Below are positions 55,039 through 64,000 of a stretch of DNA of 64,000 nt, piece after piece; the stretch's first letter is position 1; each line of letters begins with the position of its first letter. Source of the stretch: Salvia splendens. Lineage: Eukaryota; Streptophyta; Magnoliopsida; Lamiales; Lamiaceae. The notes under the pieces were generated by a model that searched no databases, had not been told where the DNA came from, and was given only the letters and a program-made list of their open reading frames with translations. The translations under genes and the position numbers were made by a program. The stretch spans positions 23,512,293 to 23,576,292 of the forward strand of contig NC_056047.1 of the NCBI RefSeq assembly GCF_004379255.2. Direction: 5' to 3'.

Positions 55039-58000
55039 TGTAACGACCCGCTAAGCCAATATTATTAGAAATAATGTTATTAGCTTGATTATTTATATAA
55101 GTGACTTTTATGCGATTAAATCCTAACTACGATAGATTGTCGTCGTTATTTGTTTTGACGATAAGCAAGTGAATAGAACACGTAAATATATTACACCTAT
55201 ATTAATATAATAAATTTAAATAAATAAATAAATAAGGTACCATAATCAAAAATTTAATGTATGATACATCCGATAAAAGTCCAACAAAAATTTAATTTAA
55301 TACATCATTTGTTCTAAAGAAAATCGGGTACATCAACGAGAACAGCTCCGAACTGGAATTGGATTTTTTCCTGCACCAAATTAAACAAATAATATATATA
55401 TAAAAAGGGGGGAGAGAGGGCCGATCATGAGGACGATTTTTTTTTCAAAACATTAAATGCCTCATTTAATGAGGGCAGGCAAATCATATCCCTTCTGACA
55501 AAAGAGAATAATTAGAGATAAGAATACCATGCAACTTGCTACACCAACTTGCTACACGTCACTTTCAATGCCACCTTTTATGTATTGTATACAATCATTT
55601 TTCTTTACCTCACACACACATCACCCTCAAATCCTAAGTAATCCTAAGTTGTCTGCACACACAAAGCCAACATGGATATAGGAGTTTGAGGAAGGAGAAT
55701 TTCACACAATTCGTAGAGTGAAACACTACCATCCAACAACACTTAACTTCCACATCAAAAGGTAAACACCAAGCCTTTCTTTTCTTTCATCTATGTACAA
55801 GCATGCATATATGTAGTTGGAAGAAGAATCTGCCCAAATGTTAACAATAAACACCAAGATTAACTTGTTTCACCATTAAGTCTTCTCGGTAGACACGATT
55901 GTTCAAAATTCACCAAATTTATAAAATAGACAATTAAGTCCTACAACTAATAATAATCACTTAGTTGGAAAACTTATCTCGTGAGTACGATTCTGTGCTC
56001 TTCGGCAGTCCGGAGTCGACGGTGACAGCCCCCAAATCCATCACTAAAATCGCAGCCTTGAGGATCTACAATTAAAAACACTAAACTTTTAAATTCAAGA
56101 TTAAGTCCTTAAAGATAAAACAAAAAGGGGGGAAATGATAAAATTGAGCAATACTTACCTGTCGGAAATCGGTGTCGGAGGCTGGGGGAGGTTCTCGGCG
56201 ACGGCGGCTGAGGCGGACCCGCGACGACGGCAGATCCGCAGTGGCGGCGGCGTAACTGTGAGGAGAGGAGAGGAGAGGAGAGAGAGAGGGACGAGAGGGA
56301 GGAGCAGGCGCCGCCGGAGAGGCGGCGCTGGCAGGGCGACGGATCGGCGGCGAACCGATCGGGAGAAGAGAGAAAGAGAGAAGTGGAAGAGAGAAGAGAG
56401 GGAGAAAGGGCGCCGCCGGAGTGGCGGATCGGCGGCGACGAGAGAGGGAGGGGAAAGAGAGGCTGCTGTCGTTCATTTGATGAATGGGGGGAGGGAGAAG
56501 ACTTAGTTCTTTTTACAGAGGGTTTCTTTTATTGGGCCTAAGTTGTGGGCTAGTGAATTAAATGGTTTTGGGCCATTAATATAATTAGCAATAGGCTATG
56601 CAAAATAAATCTGAGCCCAATCCGAGCCCAATCCCCTTCAAATTAATTTGGGGTTGCAATACATAGTGAGTGATGCTCATTTTCGAAATTATTTAATTTA
56701 TGGGCTAAATCAAAATGACTTTTAAATGGACGGAGCCAATTTCGAAATTGACTTATATTTTGGGCATAGGAATAAAATGGTTAAGTAAGCTAAAATAATT
56801 AGTTGTGACCCAAATTGTTTTATTTATTTTTAAGAATAGTTAGTAAAGTATAGAACACCAATTTTAGTTGGAACCGAAATAGCAAACGAACTAGTAATAA
56901 ATAATGTAAGTTCAAATAATGTAAGTAGTAATAATAATATTAATAAAAAAGTGCTATTAATTAAATTTCCCAATTTAATTAATATGAAAATTTCTAAAAT
57001 TTTTTAACGGTGAACAAATGATAAAAAAAATAAAGTAGGGGCATGCATTCCTATAAGTATGTGAATTTCTCGAGTCTTATTAGTACGTTGTTTGTTTTCA
57101 AAAGGTTACCTCCGTAAGTAAAGTCGGAACAAAAGATTCAAATTAAGGAGTTTTAAGCGAACGAGGTGAACTTTCCTATCCTACATACTAATGTGGATAA
57201 AAATGCAAATTATTTTGAGGTGATATGTTATGAAAACTCGAACCTATGTTCGTTGCTGTTTCAAGTGATGTTGTTCTTGCCATAAATGTTTTTGTATGAT
57301 ACCTATCTGTTTGGCTAAGGCCAAAGAAATTATGAATGATGATATATGTGAATCGAATTCGGGTCCCAGTGAGGGTGGTGTCCCCGCTCGGACTAGTGTA
57401 CACAAGCTACCTCTGTCATGTTGGGCAGAGCAGGTGACCGTGGAAGGTGGCCACCTTTCCGGCACAAGGATACCTCTGACATGTTGGGCAGAGAAGGTGA
57501 CCGTGGAAGGTGGCCACCTTCCCGGCACAAGAATACCTCTGACATGTTGAGCAGAGAAGGTGACCGTGCGAGAACACCATCTCGACGGCACAATGTGATC
57601 AGATATGGCTAAGTACCGGAAAAATGGGTTGCAACCCAATGTGATATTTTTAGTAAGCTCGGGCCTTTTCAATAAACACCCCCGAGTGTTACTGTGATGA
57701 TGGCTTGACAATATTTTCAAATGTATATGTGTAATTTTCGGCAATGTGTTCACTGAGTACTTTTTGTACTCAGCCCTGCATATATTTCTAAATGTGCAGG
57801 TTAAGCAGCGAAGTGGTGGAGGAAGTGCTATTGAGACAAGACACTTAATTCAGTCAGATTTTGACTCTCGGAGGTTCATGTCTTCATACATGGAACCGCG
57901 TTCATTTGCTTCCGTTGTGCATCTTAAAAGACTCAAGTCTATTTTATTCAAAACTCTGATTTATTTTGAGCTATTCCCATTTGTTTCGGGCTGTGGTTGA

Positions 58001-58095
58001 GTTGTGTTGATTTTCCCCTTTCTACCCCGCTTCTTTAATCCCCCCCTAATCGCGATCAACTGTGTTTTCTATCCTTAGAAAATGCGGTCGTAACA
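55039..58095 (+). repeat. 3' LTR of the gypsy element
   Basis: 3057 bp, matching 46619-49676 apart from some tens of substitutions and a few small indels, several concentrated in the GC-rich tract at 56170-56250. The 63-bp tandem array is at 57409-57598. Followed by TSD GATCC. Confidence 0.92.
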
Positions 58096-58105
58096 GATCC
58101 CTACG

Positions 58106-58837
58106 TGTAGATGTAACATCTTGTGTCCAAAGTTATCATAAACACCTTATTAACAGAGTTGTTGTCAATTGTCATGTCAATTTAGAATATTAGACATGCA
58201 AATCATAACATGAAGAGCTAGACTTGTAAGACAGACAACCTAGTATTTATATATCCTTAAAAAAAGTGGAGAGAATCTAATGCCAAGGAAAGGCATATTT
58301 GTGGAGGCAGCATATGCCTCTCCAAAGTAGGATCAAACTCATCTACGCATAATCCCATTATTAATTTCTTAATTAAAGTTTCACAAAAAGGTAAAACAAG
58401 CATGTGTGAAGAAATAATAAAGCCATAGCACCAACATGGTGGGAGGCTTTTAGTAATACAGTTTAATTAGAACCGGTGATTAAACTAAATTATCTTGCTA
58501 ATCACAAACTACATCCAATTAATTAGTGGAATTGGCCATTTGACGGGTCTACTCCTTCATTCAAGGGCCAAAAGCGGCGCCTCGAGCACTGTTTTTTTAT
58601 CTTTTCTTTTCCTTTTATTATACATTATTGTATAAATTGAATGATTGTTTTCAAATTAGATATATTAGGGGCGTTCGGTTTGCAAGATTATATCCCAGAA
58701 TTAAATATGAGTGTGTCTGGTTTATGAGATTTAATACTATAACTTTATTATAGATGGATAATCATGAGATAATTAGTCATAGCTAACCTTCTATGACTAA
58801 AATAGTTTCACTACTCTATCCTATATTGTATTTTAGT
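58106..58837. other. Intergenic, with a possible MITE end
   Basis: No gene is seen. AGGGGCGTTCGGTTTGCAAG at about 58669, with TTATATCCCAGAATTAAATA after it, looks like the end of a known-type plant MITE, but no partner end was found. Confidence 0.4.
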
Positions 58838-59061
58838 AGTCCCTTGTCCTTAAAGAGTATGCACTATTTACTTTTTCATCCGTGCACAAAGAGTATAAAC
58901 ATTCCAATTTTGGAAACTATCTGCTCTCTAATGAGGTATGACTCATTCTCCACTAACAATACTTAAAAAACTTTGTCTATCTATCTTTCTCTTACTTTAT
59001 CAATAATGCATTAAAACTCGTGCCGAATCTAAAGTTTATACTCTTTGAGGATGGGAAAAGT
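58838..59061. mobile_element. Degenerate Stowaway-like MITE
   Basis: Left AGTCCCTTGTCCTTAAAGAG and right CTCTTTGAGGATGGGAAAAG are inverted, with the CTTACTTTATCAATAATGCA block of the family between them. From 59062 to 59774 I see no gene; it should contain distal promoter sequence of the zinc-finger gene. Confidence 0.65.
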
Positions 59062-59772
59062 ACAATTTTGTTTAGAAAATCGTACACCACCTAGCAGTAT
59101 TATTTATAAAGTATTAGTGAGTTTTTTTCAATTATTATTCATATTATTCGAATTCATTCTTGGACTAGGGGATTTTGATACGTATAGGACATTCTACATT
59201 CATTGAAACATAAAAAAGAATAAACAAGAAATTATTTTGACCTAAGTTTTTAAATAATTCAGATGTGACAGTTAATACTTAATAACAAACTTGTATGGCC
59301 ACGTGACTACACTGGCTATTGGATTCATCTTGGAACTTCCCCATTCCCATATCTGCCCCTAATTGAATTCCTACTTACTTTAATTAAATACAACTATGCA
59401 AGAAAATTAAATGTTTAAAGATTATATATAATTAAATGGATTGGGATAGTTAGATAAAAACAAAACAATGTTAGTATCTTTCAAAAATATCTATGAAATT
59501 TGCAGAAGTATTTTATAGTTGAATATTAACAGTCTACATCGAACATGAATTTCAAGAATGTTAAAGTAAAAGAAAAAAAAATGAAATGATTTAGAAGAAT
59601 ATAGAAGTGTTGCATGGGGCATGTTTGTGACAAAAGAAGAAGCAGTAGTTTGTTATGGGGAAAAGAAGCCAAAACATAAACAAACAGAGGCCGTGGGTGA
59701 CATGCTGACACTTAGATCACTTCATTTCATTTCATTTTTTAGCTATTTATTCACTAACAAAGAGCCTCCACC

Positions 59773-59774
<2 letters not shown>

Positions 59775-59818
<44 letters not shown>
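59775..59818. repeat. (CT)n microsatellite upstream of the zinc-finger gene
   Basis: More than twenty CT units in a row about 400 bp before the start codon. Such tracts are common in plant 5' leaders. The 59819-60214 stretch is likely leader, perhaps with an intron, since pyrimidine-rich tracts precede AG at about 60174 and 60188. Confidence 0.9.
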
Positions 59819-59819
<1 letters not shown>

Positions 59820-60214
59820 GTGTGCTTTGACAAAATGCTTTATCTGATGGACTGAGATTGGTGGATTTTTGCAAACATAAGGGTGGTGAGTGATTTTTGC
59901 TTTAGCATTATGTGTAGTCACTCTTTTAACTTTCATCTTTCATAACTATAGATTCTTTTCTTTGCCATGGACTTAGGTGTTTCATTTCTTGAATTGATCT
60001 TATTTTCTGTTTATTGTTTGATATAGTATATGTCTTGAATTGGATTTCCATAAACATTTTTTTCCATAGAATTCCATCTCTAGATGAGTTATCTACCCTA
60101 CTAAACATAACATGCGATGAAGCAGAGATGTTTGGTTAATCTTGTGTTTTAAGTATACATAATCTCTCAACAGGTTTCTTCATTCAGGCCCCACACACAC
60201 ACTCTCTCTTTGAT

Positions 60215-60880
60215 ATGAAAACCTCAAAATCTGATCTTGGAGAGGAAGCAGCCACAGAGAGTGATAGTGAAGCTATCAACATGTCAATTCAAGACAGCAG
60301 CAGCCTAATCGAGCCCACCTCCGGCTCACTCTCCCTCGACCTATCTCTAACCTTCAACCCGAGCCAGGACGCAGGCGCGGAATCTGTGGGATTCTCCTCA
60401 TCCCCAACCCGGACCACAGCGCCTTCACCAAGAGCATTCCCGTGCAACTTCTGCCAGAGAAAATTCTACAGCTCGCAGGCGCTGGGAGGCCACCAAAACG
60501 CGCACAAACGCGAGAGAACGCTAGCGAAACGCGCAGTCAGAATGGGCGTCTTCTCAGACAGATACGCCGGCCTGGCTTCCCTCCCTCTACACGGATCCCC
60601 ATTCAAGTGCCTAGGAATCAAGTCACACGCCTCCGCGCACCACCAGTTCCTGCCCCCAGAACAATCTCGAATCACCCCAAGATTCGGGGATGCTTACCTC
60701 TTCCAGCCTATCTACATGGAGCAGGAGGAAGGCGATCGCCTCTTCTGGCCGGGTAGTTTTAGCGCTGACATGTCGTCCCCTACGAGTTTTGTACATGATG
60801 CAACCTCACATGTCACTTATCTACATAAAACAGCAGCATTTGCCTCAGAATCGACACCAGACCTCACGCTCCGGCTATGA
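60215..60880 (+). CDS. C2H2 zinc-finger repressor (ZFP3/ZFP4-like)
   Basis: An intronless 221-aa frame. One C2H2 finger at about residues 75-97, [20 protein letters not shown] followed by NAHKRER, carries the plant-specific QALGGH signature that contacts DNA. There are two EAR-type repression motifs: LSLDLSLTF near residue 39 and DLTLRL at the very C-terminus, which recruit TOPLESS-type co-repressors (family knowledge). The residues after the finger ([13 protein letters not shown]) match the ZFP1/3/4 group, so a nuclear repressor in hormone or organ development is likely. The start at 60215 follows a CT-rich leader, and no in-frame ATG lies just upstream. It looks complete. Confidence 0.92.
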   Translation: MKTSKSDLGEEAATESDSEAINMSIQDSSSLIEPTSGSLSLDLSLTFNPSQDAGAESVGFSSSPTRTTAPSPRAFPCNFCQRKFYSSQALGGHQNAHKRERTLAKRAVRMGVFSDRYAGLASLPLHGSPFKCLGIKSHASAHHQFLPPEQSRITPRFGDAYLFQPIYMEQEEGDRLFWPGSFSADMSSPTSFVHDATSHVTYLHKTAAFASESTPDLTLRL

Positions 60881-61025
60881 AAGCTCGGTGTCGAGTCAAT
60901 CAAACTGTAGAGTAGTGTAGGGTGTGCATCTTTCAGCTTCAATGTGTGAGTGACTCTGTTTTTATTCTTCTTAGATATGTTAGCAAGATTGGCTGAACCT
61001 TCTAATTTTCATGAAACTTGATCTG

Positions 61026-61824
61026 CTATGCGGCACGGATACGGATACGCGTATCAGTATCCGAAGGATACGGATACGCGGATACGGCTCTTTCCCAAAC
61101 AACCCGATACGCGGATACGTTTTAACTATTTTTTTAATAAATAATAATAGTGCATAATAAATTACAAAATAGATATTCTAATGTTATTATACAAATAAAA
61201 ATAATAAAATTACAAAATATTAAAAGCTAAAGTCAATTTCTTTTATGGTCGATTACACCACATCGATTTTTTGGTTATACTTATCCATATTACCAATAAT
61301 ATTGATCAAAATATTTATTTCTAGTTACAAAATTAGACAAAGTTAATGGAGTAATAAATTGGCCCAAAAAATGAGCCCCAAATATACTCCTTTTCCATCG
61401 TGACTACTTCTTGCCCAATTCATTCTCCCATTTCCAATTTTCTTCAATCCCTAGTTGAGGCAATAGCGGCGCCTCCCCTTTCTTCTTCTTCTTCTTCTTC
61501 ATATCCGATTAACTGTCGATTTTGTTCCCAAATCGGATTGAAGTTCGTAAATTGAAAGTTGCGAAGTTCTTCGACAGAGATGGACGTTGATTTCGAAGAG
61601 GAGAACCTCAGATCTTTGCAGATAGAGGAGGATGAAGGCCCAATACGGCCCAGCTCGCGGATACGCCGAAGGATACGTATCGAATCTGAGGTTTCCCGGC
61701 CCAATACGGCCCAGCTCGCGGATACGCCCAGGATACGTATCGACGGTGTATCCGTCGCGTATCGGTATCGGATACGTATCCGATACGCGATACGGCAACA
61801 GGGTGGCGTATCGGTGTTATATAG
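61026..61824. mobile_element. hAT-type non-autonomous element with gene-like cargo
   Basis: Flanked by a perfect 8-bp TSD TTGATCTG (61018-61025 and 61825-61832). It begins CTATGCGGCACGG and ends GTGTTATATAG (CTAT...ATAG). Both ends are packed with GGATACG/CGTATCC repeats, which can pair with each other. The middle contains a leader-like, CTT-rich tract (about 61480-61500) and a short coding-like exon at 61580-61638. Confidence 0.85.
61580..61638 (+). pseudogene. First-exon-like fragment inside the hAT element
   Basis: ATG then a clean acidic reading frame, MDVDFEEENLRSLQIEEDEG, preceded by a TTC-rich leader and ending where the terminal GGATACG repeats begin. It may be a captured host first exon or a relic of the element's own gene. 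I do not recognise the protein. Confidence 0.35.
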
Positions 61825-61949
61825 TTGATCTGTATAAATGAGATTTGATCATTTCCTAGTGATCAGGTAGTCCCTGCTTAATGCATGGAAATCGAGACGC
61901 GGACGGTCCGGTATATTCCATGCCACAATATTTCATCAATTGTAGCATC

Positions 61950-62145
61950 CTAAGCGAGGCGCTACTTTTTTCCACTCGTTTTGGAGTATTCAATAGTTAA
62001 AGTGAAAAAAGAGTAAATTAAGAGAGAATAACGTAGATTCTCTATATGACTCTTTCTCTTACTTTACTTTCACAACACTGTAACTATTAAATATAATTTT
62101 TCCAAAACGAGTGCAAAAAAGAAGAGCAAGGCGTAGAGTTAGTAC
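61950..62145. mobile_element. Stowaway-like MITE, GCACTCGTTTTGGA subtype
   Basis: CGCTACTTTTTTCCACTCGT with TTTGGAGTATT on the left pairs with inverted CGCCTTGCTCTTCTTTTTTG and CACTCGTTTTGGAAAAAT from the right. About 195 bp. Ends are approximate. Confidence 0.65.
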
Positions 62146-62331
62146 TACACAAAAAATAAAAAATAAAAATTCTACCATAGTTATATCCAGTGTATTATAT
62201 ATTGTATATTCAATAAACGTTACAAAATGAATATTTTTCAAATTTCAACTTCTCCACAAAGATTTCATGCGAAGAAAAAGAACCATATCTCACTCATATA
62301 TATATAAACATCAAGTTTAGGCACATAAAAC

Positions 62332-62949
62332 TTACATCTTGATAGCTTTGTAACCATCATCTATGGAATTTTTCACTGCATCCATCACAAGCTGAGTGCA
62401 TCTACTGGTTTCAGCCCACCTCGTATCCGGTCGAGCTCCAAGGTATTTAACACCCCTCACAAGCCCGGAGAATTCCTGAATCATCAAAGCCTCCTGAGGC
62501 AGCTTTGTCTCCACTCGAACGTGTTGAGGCTTCACGGTCCACCCAATATGCAGATCGGTAAACTTAGCACCCGACGTGTAGCTGAATCCAGCAGCAGTCT
62601 CCTCGTACGGGATTATGAAGTCATCAACATTAAGAGTCCCGTTGGAGGCGGATACTGCGAGGGACATGGTTTCATGAGCGAGAAACGAGCAAAAGAAGGT
62701 TGCAACAGTTTCCTCGTCGTCCCACAGCATGGAGGCGCTGCACGTTAGGATCACTCCAGCTGAGTTTTTAGCGGTGTCGGGCAGAGCAGTCACGGTTGTG
62801 GGTAGCTTCTGGTTCATGCTCCACAGTATGGCACCGATGCAGTACCACCCTGCATCGCCTAGGGCACCAAGGGCGTCGAGCTCTGGTTTCACTCTAACGT
62901 CGTTTTCGAGAAAATGAGGCGGTGGGTGGTACGATGAAGAGCTGTGGAT
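62332..62949 (-). CDS. GFO/IDH/MocA-family oxidoreductase, last exon (partial)
   Basis: The exon starts after a CTTAG acceptor at 62950 and runs 205 codons to TAA at 62332. It begins IHSSSSYHPPPHFLENDVRV, then KPELDALGALGDAGWYCIGA, NVDDFIIPYEETAAGFSYTS, and ends SIDDGYKAIKM. This is the C-terminal half of the plant NAD(P)-binding oxidoreductases of the At4g09670 type (about 360 aa). The nucleotide-binding Rossmann part (first exon) is not found between 62950 and 64000, so it must lie beyond the window and the gene is partial here. The substrate is unknown. The retained exon has no breaks. Confidence 0.88.
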   Translation of the reverse strand: MHSSSSYHPPPHFLENDVRVKPELDALGALGDAGWYCIGAILWSMNQKLPTTVTALPDTAKNSAGVILTCSASMLWDDEETVATFFCSFLAHETMSLAVSASNGTLNVDDFIIPYEETAAGFSYTSGAKFTDLHIGWTVKPQHVRVETKLPQEALMIQEFSGLVRGVKYLGARPDTRWAETSRCTQLVMDAVKNSIDDGYKAIKM

Positions 62950-63251
62950 CTAAGAAGCCACATAAAAATATAACTAGCTGATTAGCAGAGACAATGGCAT
63001 AACATAGTAACAAAGTTTATACATATAAATAGACAATGGAGTGAAGGCATAAAAGCAATTATGTTTATACATATGAAAAGAGCATTATATAGTAATTGGA
63101 TGTAGAAAGCATCCATTTTATACAGATCAAGCTTATAAGGAACCTAATCCTGTCTATCAATCAATCAAAGATCATATCCCCTCAAAGGCTTTGCTAAACT
63201 CAGTTGGGCTTAGCTAACAAAAGTGATAATCATCTTCAAATCAAAGCACAT
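62950..63251 (-). other. Intron of the oxidoreductase, left part
   Basis: AT-rich sequence without a coding exon. The intron continues at least to the window end at 64000; 63831-64000 likewise shows no exon. Confidence 0.6.
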
Positions 63252-63830
63252 TGACCCATAATATCACGAAACTTTTCAAAAATTGTTTTTTCCCACAAAC
63301 TTTAAACTTGACATAAAATAGTTGTTGAATTTTTTCACCGGTGACGGAATCCAATTACATCCCATTTTCCATCACATCACATCAGATATAATTATCGCTG
63401 AAAAATGACTTAGAAGGTAGATATGGTTATCCATCTCATTTTAATGTAGTCAGATTCTATCACCGGTGGGAAAATTCAACAAATATTTAAGCTCGTGATA
63501 TAAGGAATGTATTCATATTCTAACTCTAAATATATGCAAAACAGAAAAACTTGCAGTCCATTGGATCATGTGATCTAACAGTTAGATTAATGTCATGTAT
63601 CATCTAATAATGTAGCTCGGCTAATAATGTAGCTTTTTAGTCTAATAATGTAGTTCGGCTATTATTAACACAATCATCCAATTCAAGGATCCAATGGTTG
63701 TGATTTGTGTTGTGCTTTTACGCTAAAACGATGTAAAGAACCCTAATACACCCCCGTGATATTATATGTCAGGTTTAAAGTACGCGAGGAAAGACAAATT
63801 TTTGAAAAGTTTCGTGATATTAGGCCTCAA
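63252..63830. mobile_element. MITE with a second element nested inside, in the oxidoreductase intron
   Basis: TGACCCATAATATCACGAAA, then CTTTTCAAAAATTG, on the left is answered inverted by TGAGGCCTAATATCACGAAA and CTTTTCAAAAATTTG on the right. An inner pair CACCGGTGACGGAAT / CTATCACCGGTGGGAAAATT lies at 63340 and 63458. From about 63535 to 63750 an unrelated insert contains repeated CTAATAATGTAG(C/T) blocks and an inverted CCATTGGATC / GATCCAATGG pair. Confidence 0.65.
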
Positions 63831-64000
63831 TAATACAGCGAAATATTGAAATATAAACCTTCCCAAAAGGAGAATGTGAGAACTCAAAATGTGAAATTGC
63901 CATAAAAAATAGTAATTGAAATCTAGTACTAATAACTAGTAAAACCTAATTTGCATATAAATCACCAAAAAAGTAAAGCAAAATTCAAGAAAATGGAAAG

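Larger units (their letters stand above)
46619..58095 (+). mobile_element. Ty3/gypsy (Tekay/Del-like) non-autonomous element
   Basis: 11,477 bp with LTRs of 3058 and 3057 bp and a perfect TSD GATCC (46614-46618 and 58096-58100). LTRs begin TGTAACGACCCGC and end GGTCGT(G/A)ACA. A primer-binding site and polypurine tract are present. The internal region is only about 2.9 kb once the solo LTR inside it is removed, and lacks gag, protease, RT and most of integrase, so it must depend on enzymes supplied by other elements (LARD-like). By eye the LTRs differ at roughly 1% of sites, so insertion is recent but older than the copia at 3506. Confidence 0.92.

Noticed and set aside
58106..58300. Internal region of the copia whose LTR starts at 45730
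   Set aside because: No primer-binding site or copia protein motifs follow the LTR end, so a solo LTR is more likely.

Overview
This is nuclear DNA of a flowering plant, very probably a eudicot. The evidence is AT-rich intergenic DNA, short GT-AG introns, plant-specific protein families (MYB-CC-like, TMK receptor kinase, U-box PUB, single-finger C2H2 with EAR motifs, MMD1-like) and dense plant transposons. An asterid such as a Lamiales member is a guess from overall feel, not something I can prove.

Genes, left to right: (1) a small MYB-CC-like transcription factor gene, + strand, 417 to about 2976, 3' end uncertain; (2) an 18-exon kinesin-light-chain-like TPR protein gene, +, 11152-17679; (3) a short MMD1-like gene that lacks the PHD finger, +, 24237-25392; (4) an intronless PUB21-type U-box E3 ligase, -, 25521-26816; (5) a two-exon TMK-type receptor kinase, -, 29824-33136; (6) a ZFP3/ZFP4-like C2H2 repressor, +, 60215-60880; (7) the last exon of a GFO/IDH/MocA oxidoreductase, -, 62332-62949, whose upstream exon lies beyond the window.

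The rest is mostly mobile DNA, and many boundaries are fixed by target-site duplications (TSDs). 3506-10055 is a young Ty1/copia (Tork/Tnt1-like) element with two 806-bp LTRs identical by eye, TSD GGTGT and one frameshift at a T8 run; it sits inside an older copia remnant. 18003-22532 is a hAT element (TSD GCTAAATC) that carries an apparent inner MULE-like element full of GTACATTAT/ATAATGTAC motifs. 33448-36845 holds three PIF/Harbinger elements in a row (TSD TTA). 37643-37826 is a SINE with a 16-bp TSD. 38065-39119 is a MULE-type MITE. 39537 to about 41260 is a broken Harbinger element. 45730-58105 is a three-level nest: a copia LTR interrupted by an 11.5-kb Ty3/gypsy element (TSD GATCC), itself interrupted by a 2.46-kb solo LTR (TSD CACAA). 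61026-61824 is a small hAT element (TSD TTGATCTG) carrying a gene-like first exon. Stowaway-type MITEs (TA-CTCCCTCCGTCC ends) are scattered throughout.

The region upstream of the TMK gene (33.2-38.0 kb) has a diverged second copy at 41.26-42.48 kb with no kinase gene attached. That copy serves as an empty-site control for the SINE and Harbinger insertions. No tRNA, rRNA or CRISPR features were seen. The host genes do not form an operon or an obvious pathway; they are independent plant genes separated by transposons.
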